From Fimbriiglobus sp. (GTDB lineage: Bacteria; Planctomycetota; Planctomycetia; Gemmatales; Gemmataceae): 48,296 nt of DNA. The position numbers were made by a program, and so were the translations under genes. The number at the start of each line of letters is the position of its first letter. The first letter of the stretch is position 1. This document shows, piece by piece, positions 8,820 through 17,969 of the stretch. A model generated the notes under the pieces. The model was not told where the DNA came from and searched no databases. It was given only the letters and a program-made list of their open reading frames with translations. The stretch covers positions 1 through 48,296 of the forward strand of contig JALHQU010000031.1 in assembly GCA_022841795.1 (NCBI GenBank), in the 5' to 3' direction.

Positions 8820-10448
8820 ATGACGCACCCTGTTCGGTCCGCCCTGTGCGGAATCTTGTTGCTTCTCCCGGCCGTCGCCCGATCGGCGGACCCGTTCCCG
8901 CCGCTGTCCGCGGACCGGATCAAGGCCGACGTGACCCACCTGGCGAGCGACCGACTGGAAGGCCGCGGCCCCGGCACCCGCGGCGAGATCCTCACCACCG
9001 ACTTCATCGCCGGCGAGTTCAAGAAGGCCGGCCTGACGCCGGGCGGGGACCGCGGGACGTACCTCCAGCCGGTGCCGCTGCTGCGGGTGGTGACCAGCCC
9101 GATGGCCACCCTCCAGGCGGTGAAAGGCGGGTCGGCGATCGACTTCGCCGTCGAGGAGGAGTTCGCCGGCACCACCCACACGCAGACGGAGTTGGAGCAG
9201 TTCGACGCCGAGGCGGTGTTCGTCGGTCACGGCGTCACCGCCCCGGAGTTCGGGTGGGACGACTACAAGGACGTGGACGTGAAGGGCAAGGTGGTGGTGC
9301 TGTTCACCAACGAGCCGCCGTCTTCCGACCCGAAGTTCTTCGGCGGGCCGGCCCTGACGTACTACGGGCGGTGGACGTTCAAGTTCGAGGAGGCCGCCCG
9401 TCGCGGGGCGAAGGCGTGCTTCATCATCCACACCCCCGAAACGGCCGGCTACCCGTACTCGGTGGTCCGCCCGCTGGACGGCGCCCAACTGAAGAAGGAG
9501 CCGGGCACGCCGGCGCTGGCGTTCGCCGGCTGGCTGTCCCGCAAGGCCGGGGAGAAGCTGCTGAACCAGGCCGGAAAGACTGTGGATGCGGCCCTGAAGG
9601 AGGCCGACACGAAGGGGTTCAAGCCGTACTCGCTCGGGGTGAACCTGAAGGCGAACATCCCCACCGCCGTGGAGAAGATCACCAGCCACAACGTGATCGG
9701 GGTGGTGGAAGGTAGCGACCCGAAGCTGAAGTCCGAGGCGGTGGTGTTCACCGCCCACTGGGATCACCTGGGCGTCGGCCGGGCGGTGGTGGGCGACGCC
9801 ATCTACAACGGGGCGGCCGACAACGCCACCGGCACCGCCCTGCTCATTGAACTGGCCCGCGCCTGGGCCGCCCTGCCGACCAAGCCGAAGCGGTCGGCCG
9901 TGTTCCTGTCCGTCACCGCGGAGGAGAAGGGGCTGCTCGGGTCGAAGTATTACGCCGAGCACCCACTGTTCTCGCTCGGCAAGACGGCGGCGAACCTGAA
10001 CTTCGACATGATCCTGCCGCTCGGCGTGCCGGAGTCGGTGGTGGTCACCGGGGCGGATCGCACGACGGCGTGGCCGGTGGTGCAGAAGGCGGCGGAGGCG
10101 AGCAAGCTGGCGATCGAAGCCGACCGGCGGGCGCACCTGGGCATCTTCTACCGCTCCGACCATTTCTCGATGGCCCGGGCCGGGGTGCCGGCGTTCTCGA
10201 TCGCCTCCGGCGGCAAGCTGAAGGGGAAGGACGAGGACGCCGTCCGCAAGACTCTTCAGGAGTTCACCGACAAGGCGTACCACACCCCGCAGGACGAGGT
10301 GCGGGCGGACTGGGACTTCGCCGGCTTCCCGGTGCTCGGGCGGTTCGCCCTGGACGTGGCCCGCGACCTGGCCGACGCCGACCGCCTGCCGACGTGGAAC
10401 CCCGGCGACGAGTTCCGCCCGGCCCGCGAGAAGAGCGGGGTGAAGTGA
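8820..10448 (+). CDS. Secreted M28-family zinc metallopeptidase with PA-like insert
   Basis: A 542-residue protein with a signal peptide (RSALCGILLLLPAVARSAD). The M28 aminopeptidase core shows the expected metal ligands and catalytic residues in order: HWDHLG near residue 313, GAADNATG near 338, AEEKGLLGS near 365, NFDM near 393, and SDHFSMA near 447. The region between about residues 130 and 270 (VFVGHGVTAPEFGWDDYKD, GKVVVLFTNEP) looks like a PA domain, as in other M28 peptidases that trim N-terminal residues. It probably acts in the periplasm or outside the cell on peptides. It stands alone between a terminator and a palindrome (10468-10526). Confidence 0.92.
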   Translation: MTHPVRSALCGILLLLPAVARSADPFPPLSADRIKADVTHLASDRLEGRGPGTRGEILTTDFIAGEFKKAGLTPGGDRGTYLQPVPLLRVVTSPMATLQAVKGGSAIDFAVEEEFAGTTHTQTELEQFDAEAVFVGHGVTAPEFGWDDYKDVDVKGKVVVLFTNEPPSSDPKFFGGPALTYYGRWTFKFEEAARRGAKACFIIHTPETAGYPYSVVRPLDGAQLKKEPGTPALAFAGWLSRKAGEKLLNQAGKTVDAALKEADTKGFKPYSLGVNLKANIPTAVEKITSHNVIGVVEGSDPKLKSEAVVFTAHWDHLGVGRAVVGDAIYNGAADNATGTALLIELARAWAALPTKPKRSAVFLSVTAEEKGLLGSKYYAEHPLFSLGKTAANLNFDMILPLGVPESVVVTGADRTTAWPVVQKAAEASKLAIEADRRAHLGIFYRSDHFSMARAGVPAFSIASGGKLKGKDEDAVRKTLQEFTDKAYHTPQDEVRADWDFAGFPVLGRFALDVARDLADADRLPTWNPGDEFRPAREKSGVK

Positions 10449-10467
10449 GGAACGGCGACCGCCGGTT

Positions 10468-10526
10468 GTTAGCCCGACGCGCCATCGACGGATCCCACGC
10501 ACCCCTCGCTCGCGCGTCGGGCTAAC
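10468..10526. repeat. Palindromic element between M28 and DUF2891 genes
   Basis: Perfect inverted repeat with 15-bp arms (GTTAGCCCGACGCGC, 10468-10482, and its complement 10512-10526) around a 29-nt loop. It fills most of the 103-bp gap. No T-run follows, so it is not a standard terminator. Confidence 0.85.
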
Positions 10527-10551
10527 GAAGACCACCTGGAGCCTTGCCCCG

Positions 10552-11634
10552 ATGCGCACGTCAACCGCCCTGATACTCATGTCGCTTGGGGTCGCACCCA
10601 TGCCTGCCGCCGAACCCGCCGGCCCGCTCACCCGATCTCAGGCGTCAGCGTTCGCCAAGCTCGCGCTCAAGGGGATCGACAAGGAATACCCGCACAAGCC
10701 GGGCGTGGTGTGGGCCGCGGCGGACGACGTGAAAAGCCCGAAGGCACTGCACCCGGCGTTCTTCGGCTGCTTCGACTGGCACTCGGCCGTCCACGGGCAC
10801 TGGCTGCTGGTCCGCGTGGTCAAGACGTTCCCCGATCTGCCCGAGGCGAAGCGGGCCCGCGAAGTGCTGAACGACCACCTGACGGCCGACAAGATCAAGA
10901 CCGAGGCGGCGGTGTTCGCGCAGAAGGAGCAGAAGTCGTTCGAGCGGCCCTACGGGTGGACGTGGCTGCTCAAGCTGGCGGCCGAGCTGCACACCTGGGA
11001 CGACGCCGACGCCCGCACCTGGGCGGCCAACCTGAAGCCGCTCGCCGAGCTGATCGCCGGCCGATACGTCGAATACTTCCCGAAGCAGACGTACCCGATC
11101 CGCTCCGGGGTGCATTCCAACACCGCGTTCGGGCTGTCGTTCGCCCACGACTACGCCAAGACAACGGGCGACAAGAAGCTGCTCACGGCGATCGAGGAGC
11201 GGGCGAAGGCGTATTACGGGAAGGACACCGACGCCCCGGCCCAGTGGGAGCCGGACGGGGCCGATTTCCTGTCGCCGAGCCTGTGCGAAGCGGACCTGAT
11301 GCGGCGGGTGCTGCCGGCGGACGAGTTCCGCGCGTGGTTCCACCGCTACCTGCCGGGGGTGGCGAAGGGCGAGCCGGCCACCCTGCTCGCCCCGGCCACC
11401 GTGACCGACCGCACCGATCCGCAACTCGTTCACCTGGACGGGCTGAACCTGAGCCGGGCGTGGTGCATGAAGGGGATCGCCGCGGCACTGTCGGCGGACG
11501 ACCCGGCGAGGAAGGTGCTGCTCGACTCGGCGGCGAAGCACGCGGAGGCCGGGCTGAAGCACGTCGCCAGCGGCGATTACGCCGGGGAACACTGGCTGGC
11601 GTCGTTCGCGGTGTACATGCTGTCGGTCGAGTGA
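10552..11634 (+). CDS. DUF2891 family protein, exported
   Basis: A 360-residue protein with a short signal peptide (TALILMSLGVAPMPAAE). The family signature is clear: HPAFFGCFDWHSAVHGHWLLVR near residue 65, ERPYGWTWLLKLAAEL near residue 127, and HSNTAFGLSFAHDYA near residue 188. DUF2891 proteins have an alpha-helical toroid look and conserved His, Trp and Asp residues that suggest an enzyme acting on carbohydrate, but no reaction is established. The gene is monocistronic by spacing: a palindrome upstream and 128 bp downstream to the ATP-grasp gene. Confidence 0.88.
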   Translation: MRTSTALILMSLGVAPMPAAEPAGPLTRSQASAFAKLALKGIDKEYPHKPGVVWAAADDVKSPKALHPAFFGCFDWHSAVHGHWLLVRVVKTFPDLPEAKRAREVLNDHLTADKIKTEAAVFAQKEQKSFERPYGWTWLLKLAAELHTWDDADARTWAANLKPLAELIAGRYVEYFPKQTYPIRSGVHSNTAFGLSFAHDYAKTTGDKKLLTAIEERAKAYYGKDTDAPAQWEPDGADFLSPSLCEADLMRRVLPADEFRAWFHRYLPGVAKGEPATLLAPATVTDRTDPQLVHLDGLNLSRAWCMKGIAAALSADDPARKVLLDSAAKHAEAGLKHVASGDYAGEHWLASFAVYMLSVE

Positions 11635-11762
11635 ACGGCGCCGGCATCGGAGTTGCGTTTTTGACCTTTCTGATTCACAATACCGCACACGCTGCACGGG
11701 ATCACGACACGGGTGCCCACCCCGCTAGCGGACGACGCTCGGGAACGAGGCAGGAGTCCGAC

Positions 11763-13268
11763 ATGCCCACCGTCGGGATCGAACCCCGTCTGCCCATCCG
11801 CGCGTCGAACCGCGGGCCGGCCGAGCCGCCCCGGTTGTTCGACGGCTACTCCCCCCACCCCTCCGCCTGGGATGAGCTGTTCACCCGGGACGTGGCCCCG
11901 CACCCGCACTGCGACGCGCTCGTCGATCGCCTCGGCGGGCTGCACCTCACCGAGTTTCAGGCGAAGCGGGCCAACGCCGACCTGGCGTTCGTCAACCAGG
12001 GGATCACGTTCAGCGTGTACTCGGACCAACGGGGCGTGGAGAAGATTTTCCCGTTCGACCTGATCCCGCGGACGATCCCGGCGGGGGAGTGGAACGTCCT
12101 CGAAGCCGGGTTGATCCAGCGGGTGCAGGCGCTCAACCTGTTCCTGCACGACGTGTACCACGACCAGCGCATCCTCAAGGAAGGCCTGATCCCGACGGAG
12201 TTGGTGCTCGGGTCGAAGGGGTACCGCAAGGAGATGATCGGGTTCACGCCGCCGGGTGGGGTGTACGTCCACATCTGCGGCACCGACCTGATCCGCGACA
12301 CGAACGGCCAGTTCTTGGTGCTAGAGGACAACGGCCGCACGCCGAGCGGGGTGAGCTATGTACTCGAAAACCGGGCGGTGATGAAGCGGGTGTTCCCGCA
12401 ACTGTTCCACGACATCCGGGTGAAGCGGGTGGAGGACTACCCGCGGCGACTGCGGGAGGCGCTGGCGTCGGTCGCCCCGTTCGGGGCGGACGCCCCGCCG
12501 TGCGTGGTGGTGCTGTCGCCGGGGCAATACAACTCGGCCTACTTCGAGCACAGCTTCCTCGCCCGGCACATGGGCGTCGAGCTGGTGTTCGGGCCGGACC
12601 TGTTCGTTGACAACGACGTGGTATACCTGAAGACGACCCGCGGGCCGCAGCGGGTGGACGTGATCTACCGCCGCCTCGACGACGACTTCCTCGACCCGGA
12701 GGCGTTCCGGCCGGACAGTTTGCTCGGGGTGCCGGGGTTGTTCCGCGCGTACCGGGCCGGGAACGTGACCCTGGCGAACGCCGTCGGCACCGGCGTGTGC
12801 GATGATAAAGCCGTGTACCCGTACACCGAGGACATGGTGCGGTTCTACCTGAGCGAGGAGCCGCTCCTGCGGAACGTGCCGACGCACATCTGCGACCGCC
12901 GGGAGGACTGCGAGTTCACCCTCGCCAACCTGGACAAGCTGGTGGTGAAGGCGGTGAACGAGAGCGGCGGGTACGGCATGCTGATGGGGCCGTTCAGCAC
13001 GGCGGCGGTGCGGGCGGAGTTCGCCGAGAAGGTGCGGGGCAACCCGCGGAACTACGTCGCCCAGCCGGTGGTCACGCTCAGCACCTGCCCGACGTGGACG
13101 GACGAGGGGGTGGCCCCGCGGCACGTCGACCTGCGGCCGTACATCATCACCGGGTGCGACACCTGGGTGCTACCCGGCGGCCTGACCCGGACGGCGCTGG
13201 TGAAAGGCTCGCTGGTGGTGAACAGCAGCCAGGGCGGGGGGTCGAAAGATACATGGGTGCTGGAATGA
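11763..13268 (+). CDS. Circularly permuted ATP-grasp protein (stand-alone)
   Basis: A 501-residue member of the circularly permuted ATP-grasp family (formerly DUF404/DUF407). The ATG at 11763 has AGGAG 6 nt upstream; the much longer open frame to the left overlaps the DUF2891 gene and is not used. Motifs: FDLIPRTIP near residue 98, LEDNGRTPSGVSYVLENR near residue 187, VDVIYRRLDDDF near residue 297, LVVKAVNESGGYG near residue 395 (ATP-binding lysine and glycine-rich loop), and a terminal GGGSKDTWVLE. Members are predicted from gene neighbourhoods to be peptide or amide ligases, always close to alpha-E and transglutaminase genes as here. It is the first gene of the five-gene cluster and the split counterpart of the fused protein at 17970-20492. 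Confidence 0.93.
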   Translation: MPTVGIEPRLPIRASNRGPAEPPRLFDGYSPHPSAWDELFTRDVAPHPHCDALVDRLGGLHLTEFQAKRANADLAFVNQGITFSVYSDQRGVEKIFPFDLIPRTIPAGEWNVLEAGLIQRVQALNLFLHDVYHDQRILKEGLIPTELVLGSKGYRKEMIGFTPPGGVYVHICGTDLIRDTNGQFLVLEDNGRTPSGVSYVLENRAVMKRVFPQLFHDIRVKRVEDYPRRLREALASVAPFGADAPPCVVVLSPGQYNSAYFEHSFLARHMGVELVFGPDLFVDNDVVYLKTTRGPQRVDVIYRRLDDDFLDPEAFRPDSLLGVPGLFRAYRAGNVTLANAVGTGVCDDKAVYPYTEDMVRFYLSEEPLLRNVPTHICDRREDCEFTLANLDKLVVKAVNESGGYGMLMGPFSTAAVRAEFAEKVRGNPRNYVAQPVVTLSTCPTWTDEGVAPRHVDLRPYIITGCDTWVLPGGLTRTALVKGSLVVNSSQGGGSKDTWVLE

Positions 13269-13300
13269 CCGGGAGTTGGTGCGTCGGCGAACGGACCAAC

Positions 13301-13446
13301 CACCCCCACCCCTCCCCGCTGGGGAGGGGTCGCCGGTGTGAACGCAGTGAACCCGGCGGGGGTGGGGTCGGTGAAATGAATCCCCACCCCCGCCGCCCTC
13401 GCTCCGCTCGGTGCGGCGACCCCTCCCCAGCGGGGGGGGTGGGGGT
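13301..13446. repeat. Nested palindromic element, about 146 bp
   Basis: A long imperfect palindrome: C-rich CACCCCCACCCC at 13301 with CCCCGCTGGGG, mirrored by CCCCTCCCCAGCGG to 13446. Inside it is a second hairpin centred near 13375 (GGGGGTGGGG against CCCCACCCCC). It fills most of the 231-bp gap between the ATP-grasp and alpha-E genes. It has the look of a dispersed non-coding element that could form a large folded RNA in the operon transcript. Confidence 0.8.
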
Positions 13447-13499
13447 GATCGAGTCACCCGAATGGTGACATCCCGCAACCGGCATTCGCCCACCCGCAC

Positions 13500-14492
13500 A
13501 TGATCTCCCGCGTCGCCGAACACTGCTTCTGGCTGGCCCGCTACCTGGAACGGGCGGAGAACACCGCCCGCATCCTGGAGGTGAACCACACCCTGCTGCT
13601 CGACTTCCACGTCCCGGTCGAGCACCAGTGGAAGCCGCTGCTCATCATCTCCGGCGTGCACGACTACCCGCACGAGCCGACGGCCGAGAACGTGCAGCAG
13701 CACCTGACGTGGGAGGCCGACAACCCGGTGAGCATCGCCAGCTCGCTGTGGTGGGCGCGGGAGAACGCCCGCATCATCCGCGAGGTGATCTCCGGCGAGA
13801 TGTGGGAGCGGATGAACTTCTACCACCTGTGGATGCAGACCGGCGGCGGGCGGCTGGCCTACGACACCAACCGCACCGACTTCTACGCCCAGGTGCGGCG
13901 GATCAACCAGCTGCTGCACGGCATCGCCGACGCCACCATGAGCCACGGCGAGGCGTGGGAGTTCTTCAAGCTGGGCACCTACCTGGAACGCGCCAGCCAG
14001 ACCGCCCGCACCATGGACGTGAAGTACCACACGTTGCTGCCGAAACTGGAAGACGTGGGCAGCCCGATCGACAACGCCCACTGGGTCGCCATCCTGATGA
14101 GCTGCTCCGGGTACGAACCGTTCCACAAGAAGCCGCGGCTGATGCCCATCGACCCCGGGGCGGCGGTGGCCGAGTTCCTCATCTACGACGAGCAGTTCCC
14201 CCGCTCCATCCGCCGCTGCCTGTGGGAGTGCGAGTCGGCGACGGCCTCCGCGGCCGGGAACGCCGCCGGGCGGACGCCGACGGAAGCCGAACGCAAGATC
14301 ACCGAATTGATTGCATACCTGGACGCCCGCGGGATCGCCGACGTGATCCGCGAGGGGCTGCACGAGACGCTGACGCACGTGGTCGATTCCGTCCACGCCA
14401 TCGGCCACAGCATCCACACGACGTTCTTCAACCCGCCCACCCGCATGACGCAGACCCAGACGATGGGCGGGATGACACAGAGCCAGGGGTGA
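13500..14492 (+). CDS. Alpha-E domain protein
   Basis: A 330-residue, almost wholly alpha-helical protein of the alpha-E family (formerly DUF403). The opening ISRVAEHCFWLARYLERAENTARIL and the later EAWEFFKLGTYLERASQTARTMD near residue 150 are the family's two related helical signatures with conserved R-ERA. It has no recognisable catalytic site and is predicted to be the structural or regulatory partner of the permuted ATP-grasp enzyme. It is followed by the transglutaminase gene after only 13 bp, so the two are probably co-transcribed. The C-terminal tail is rich in Met, Thr and Gln and looks disordered. Confidence 0.92.
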   Translation: MISRVAEHCFWLARYLERAENTARILEVNHTLLLDFHVPVEHQWKPLLIISGVHDYPHEPTAENVQQHLTWEADNPVSIASSLWWARENARIIREVISGEMWERMNFYHLWMQTGGGRLAYDTNRTDFYAQVRRINQLLHGIADATMSHGEAWEFFKLGTYLERASQTARTMDVKYHTLLPKLEDVGSPIDNAHWVAILMSCSGYEPFHKKPRLMPIDPGAAVAEFLIYDEQFPRSIRRCLWECESATASAAGNAAGRTPTEAERKITELIAYLDARGIADVIREGLHETLTHVVDSVHAIGHSIHTTFFNPPTRMTQTQTMGGMTQSQG

Positions 14493-14505
14493 GGTCCCCA
14501 CACAC

Positions 14506-17500
14506 ATGGGCATTCGCGTCGCGCTCCGCCACGTCACCCGGTACACCTACGACCGGCCGGTCAGCCTGAACCCGCACGTGGTACGGCTGCGGCCGGCCCC
14601 GCACGCCCGCACCCCGATCCCGAGTTACTCGCTCCGTGTCGAGCCGTCCCCGCACTTCCTGAACTGGCAACAGGACCCGTACAGCAACCACACCGCCCGG
14701 CTGGTGTTCCCGAAGCTGGCGAGCGAACTGGTCGTCACGGTGGACCTGATCGCCGACCTGGTGCCCATCAACCCGTTCGACTTCTTCGTCGAGGAGTACG
14801 CCCAGGGGTACCCGTTCCGGTACGACGACGCCCTCGCCCGAGAGTTGGTGCCGTACCTGGAAACGCTCCCCGCCGGACCGCGGCTGCAAGCGATCATCGA
14901 CGCCGAGCGAACGACCGGCGTGAAGATGAACGACTTCCTGGTGGCGCTCAACCGCCGCATCCAACAGGAGGTGGCCTACGTCATCCGCATGGAAGCGGGG
15001 GTGCAGGCGCCGGAGGAGACGCTCGACCTCGGCCGCGGGTCGTGCCGCGATTCGGCGTGGCTGCTGGTACAACTGTGCCGGCACCTCGGCCTCGCCGCCC
15101 GGTTCGTGTCCGGCTACCTGATCCAACTCGTGACAGACGAGAAGCCCGTCGAAGGGCCGGAGGGTCCGGCGGCCGACTTCACCGATCTGCACGCCTGGGC
15201 CGAGGTGTACGTCCCCGGCGCCGGCTGGATCGGCCTCGACCCGACGAGCGGGCTGCTCGCCGCCGAGGGGCACATTCCGCTCGCCGCGACGGCCGACCCG
15301 CAGACCGCCGCGCCGGTGAGCGGGTCGTTCGCATGGACCAAGCGACACGACGACGACAAAGTCGAAGAGAAGTTCGGGTTCGAGATGTCCGTCACCCGCA
15401 TCGGCGAAACCCCGCGGGTGACGAAGCCGTACACCGACGAGCAGTGGCAGGGCATCGACGCCCTCGGCCGGCGGATCGACCGCGACCTGCGGGAGTGGGA
15501 CGTGCGGCTAACGATGGGCGGGGAGCCAACGTTCGTCAGCATCGACGACCGCGACGCCGACGAGTGGAACACCACCGCCCTCGGCCCGCAGAAGCGGAAG
15601 CAGGGGATTACGCTGTTGAAGCGGCTGCGGGACCGCTTCGCACCCGGTGCTCTTCTGCACTTCGGGCAGGGCAAGTGGTATCCCGGCGAGCAACTGCCGC
15701 GGTGGGCGTTCGGCTGCTGGTGGCGGAAGGACGGTGAGCCGATCTGGACCGACCCGGCTCTGGTGGCGAACGAGGACATCGCCTACGGTTTCGGTGTGGA
15801 GGATGCTTCACGCTTCGCCAGGCTGCTGGCCGAAAAGCTGGGCGTCGATCCGGCGCACGTCATGCCCGGCTACGAGGACGTGTGGTACTACATGTGGAAG
15901 GAGCGGCGGCTGCCGGCGAACGTCGATCCGCTCGACAACAAGCTGGACGACCCGCTGGCCCGCGAGCGGCTGGCGAAGGTGTTCGAGCAGAAGCTCGGTA
16001 GCGTCGTCGGCACCGCCCTGCCCCTCCGCAAGGGGCCGAACGGATGGGAGAGTGGGTCGTGGTTCCTCCGCACCGAACACCTGTTCCTGCTCCCCGGCGA
16101 CAGCCCGATGGGCTTCCGCCTGCCGCTCGACAGCGTGCCGTGGGAGCCGGCGGGTGATCGACAGTTCCTCGCCGAGCGGGATCCGTTCGCGCCACGGGGG
16201 CCGCTGCCGCGGTTGCAGTCGAGCGGGGGGCGGAACGGCACGCTCGGAGCGCGGGCGTTCCGCCCTTCCTTCAATGCGGGCGGGACGCCCGCGCTCCCAG
16301 GAATCAGAACCGCCCTGTGCGTCGAACCCCGCAACGGCGTGCTGCACGTGTTCATGCCGCCGCAGCGGCTGCTCGAAGACTACCTGGAACTCGTCGCCGC
16401 GGTCGAAGCCACCGCCGCTGAGTTGGACCGCCCGGTACTCCTCGAAGGGTACAAGCCGCCGCACGACCACCGGGTGAACCACTTCTCCATCACCCCCGAC
16501 CCCGGCGTGATCGAAGCGAACATGCACCCGGCCGAATCCTGGGGTGAACTGGTGGACATGACCACCACCCTGTACGAGGAGGCGAAGCAGAGCCGGCTGA
16601 GCACCGAGAAATTCATGCTCGACGGCCGGCACACCGGCACCGGCGGGGGCAACCACATCGTCCTCGGCGGGCCGACCCCGGCGGACAGCCCCCTGCTCCG
16701 CCGACCGGATCTGCTCAAGAGCCTCGTGGGGTTCTGGCATAACCACCCGAGCCTGTCGTACCTGTTCAGCGGGCTGTTCGTCGGGCCGACGAGCCAGCAC
16801 CCACGGGTGGACGAGGCCCGGCACGACGCTCTGCGGGAACTGGAACTCGCGTTCGCCCAGGTGGGCACCGGGCACAACCCGCCGGCGTGGCTGGTGGACC
16901 GGCTGTTCCGCAACCTGCTCACGGACATGACCGGCAACACGCACCGGGCCGAGTTCTGCATCGACAAGCTGTTCAGCCCCGACTCGGCGGAGGGTCGCCG
17001 CGGACTGCTGGAACTGCGGTCGTTCGAGATGCCGCCGCACGCCCGAATGAGCTGCGCTCAGCAACTGCTGCTGCGAGCGCTTGTCGCCGGTTTCTGGCGG
17101 AAGCCGTACACCCGCAAGCTGGTGCGGTGGGGCACCTCGCTGCACGACAAGTTCATACTCCCGCACTTCGTGGCCGAGGACTTCGCCGACGCGATCGACG
17201 AACTGCGAGCGCAGAGCGGATACCAGCTTGAAGCGGCGTGGTTCGACCCGCACGTCGAGTTCCGCTTCCCGGTGATGGGCACCGTCACGCAACGCGGGGT
17301 GAACGTGGAACTGCGAACGGCCATCGAGCCGTGGCATGTGCTGGGCGAGGAGGCGACCGCCGGCGGGACGAGCCGGTACGTCGATTCGTCGGTGGAACGC
17401 TTGCAGGTGAAGGTGCGGAACCTGACCGACCCGCGGCACGTGCTGACGTGCAACGGCCGGCGGGTACCACTGCACCCGACCGGCACGGCCGGCGAGTTCG

Positions 17501-17883
17501 TGGCCGGGGTTCGCTATCGGGCGTGGCAGCCGCCGAGTTGCCTGCACCCGACCATCCCGGTTCACGCCCCGCTCGTGTTCGACCTGCTCGACACCTGGAA
17601 CGACCGCAGCGTCGGCGGCTGCACCTACCACGTGTCGCACCCCGGCGGGCTGTCGCACGACACCTTCCCGGTGAACGGCCTCGCCGCCGAGAGCCGCCGC
17701 CTCGCCCGCTTCTTCGCCTTCGGCCACACCCCCGGATCGGTCGTGGTGCCGCCTTCCGAGGTCGATCACGAATTCCCACTCACCCTCGACTTGCGGAAAC
17801 CGGCCCCGTGGCGGTACAACCCGAAGCGGCCGATCGAGGAGCCGCTGCCGGTCGGCCGGGTGCCCGCGGGTGTGGTAGAGTAG
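14506..17883 (+). CDS. Transglutaminase-like protein fused to DUF2126
   Basis: A 1125-residue protein. Residues 1-90 are the bacterial transglutaminase N-terminal domain (VALRHVTRYTYDRPVSL). The transglutaminase core follows with its Cys-His-Asp triad: GSCRDSAWLLVQ near residue 181, HAWAEVYVPG near 229 and IGLDPTSG near 243. From about residue 325 to the end it is DUF2126 (LTMGGEPTFVSIDDRDADEWN, WYPGEQLPRWAFGCWWR, TGTGGGNHIVLGG). Such proteins are linked to permuted ATP-grasp/alpha-E genes and are predicted to be peptidases or amidases acting on the ligase product. Residues 581-598 (GARAFRPSFNAGGTPALP) are encoded by an in-frame palindromic element. No signal peptide is seen, so it is probably cytoplasmic. 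Confidence 0.93.
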   Translation: MGIRVALRHVTRYTYDRPVSLNPHVVRLRPAPHARTPIPSYSLRVEPSPHFLNWQQDPYSNHTARLVFPKLASELVVTVDLIADLVPINPFDFFVEEYAQGYPFRYDDALARELVPYLETLPAGPRLQAIIDAERTTGVKMNDFLVALNRRIQQEVAYVIRMEAGVQAPEETLDLGRGSCRDSAWLLVQLCRHLGLAARFVSGYLIQLVTDEKPVEGPEGPAADFTDLHAWAEVYVPGAGWIGLDPTSGLLAAEGHIPLAATADPQTAAPVSGSFAWTKRHDDDKVEEKFGFEMSVTRIGETPRVTKPYTDEQWQGIDALGRRIDRDLREWDVRLTMGGEPTFVSIDDRDADEWNTTALGPQKRKQGITLLKRLRDRFAPGALLHFGQGKWYPGEQLPRWAFGCWWRKDGEPIWTDPALVANEDIAYGFGVEDASRFARLLAEKLGVDPAHVMPGYEDVWYYMWKERRLPANVDPLDNKLDDPLARERLAKVFEQKLGSVVGTALPLRKGPNGWESGSWFLRTEHLFLLPGDSPMGFRLPLDSVPWEPAGDRQFLAERDPFAPRGPLPRLQSSGGRNGTLGARAFRPSFNAGGTPALPGIRTALCVEPRNGVLHVFMPPQRLLEDYLELVAAVEATAAELDRPVLLEGYKPPHDHRVNHFSITPDPGVIEANMHPAESWGELVDMTTTLYEEAKQSRLSTEKFMLDGRHTGTGGGNHIVLGGPTPADSPLLRRPDLLKSLVGFWHNHPSLSYLFSGLFVGPTSQHPRVDEARHDALRELELAFAQVGTGHNPPAWLVDRLFRNLLTDMTGNTHRAEFCIDKLFSPDSAEGRRGLLELRSFEMPPHARMSCAQQLLLRALVAGFWRKPYTRKLVRWGTSLHDKFILPHFVAEDFADAIDELRAQSGYQLEAAWFDPHVEFRFPVMGTVTQRGVNVELRTAIEPWHVLGEEATAGGTSRYVDSSVERLQVKVRNLTDPRHVLTCNGRRVPLHPTGTAGEFVAGVRYRAWQPPSCLHPTIPVHAPLVFDLLDTWNDRSVGGCTYHVSHPGGLSHDTFPVNGLAAESRRLARFFAFGHTPGSVVVPPSEVDHEFPLTLDLRKPAPWRYNPKRPIEEPLPVGRVPAGVVE
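16246..16297. repeat. Palindromic element inside the transglutaminase/DUF2126 gene
   Basis: Inverted repeat with 20-bp arms (GGAGCGCGGGCGTTCCGCCC, 16246-16265, against 16278-16297) with one mismatch and a 12-nt loop. It is in frame with the host gene and encodes a Gly/Ala/Pro-rich peptide. The translated strings ARAFRPSF and AGGTPALP resemble peptides found where similar repeats run through reading frames in other high-GC bacteria. Confidence 0.88.
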
Positions 17884-17905
17884 TGGGAAATCCCGGCCCG
17901 CCATC

Positions 17906-17961
17906 GTGGGGCAAGTTTTCAACTTGCCATCGACCCGAGGCAAGTTGAAAACTTGCCCCAC
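17906..17961. repeat. Perfect 23-bp inverted repeat with self-complementary arms
   Basis: Left arm 17906-17928 and right arm 17939-17961 are perfect complements around a 10-nt loop. Each arm is itself nearly palindromic (GGCAAGTT, TTC, AACTTGCC), so the element can fold as one long hairpin or two small ones. It ends 8 bp before the start codon at 17970 and probably covers part of the translation start region of the fused ATP-grasp gene. Confidence 0.9.
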
Positions 17962-17969
17962 GCACCCGA

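Noticed and set aside
10710-11762. 351-codon N-terminal extension of the stand-alone ATP-grasp frame
   Set aside because: It overlaps the DUF2891 gene in another frame and is Arg/Gly-rich; ATG 11763 has a proper ribosome-binding site.
13301-13446. CRISPR array or tandem repeat
   Set aside because: The palindromes in this window are not regularly spaced, no unique spacers lie between equal repeats, and no cas gene is present.
13260-13500. The idea that the palindrome insertion split an ancestral ATP-grasp-alpha-E fusion
   Set aside because: As far as I know separate ATP-grasp and alpha-E genes are common in this family, and the stand-alone protein ends at the natural domain border, so no recent split is needed.
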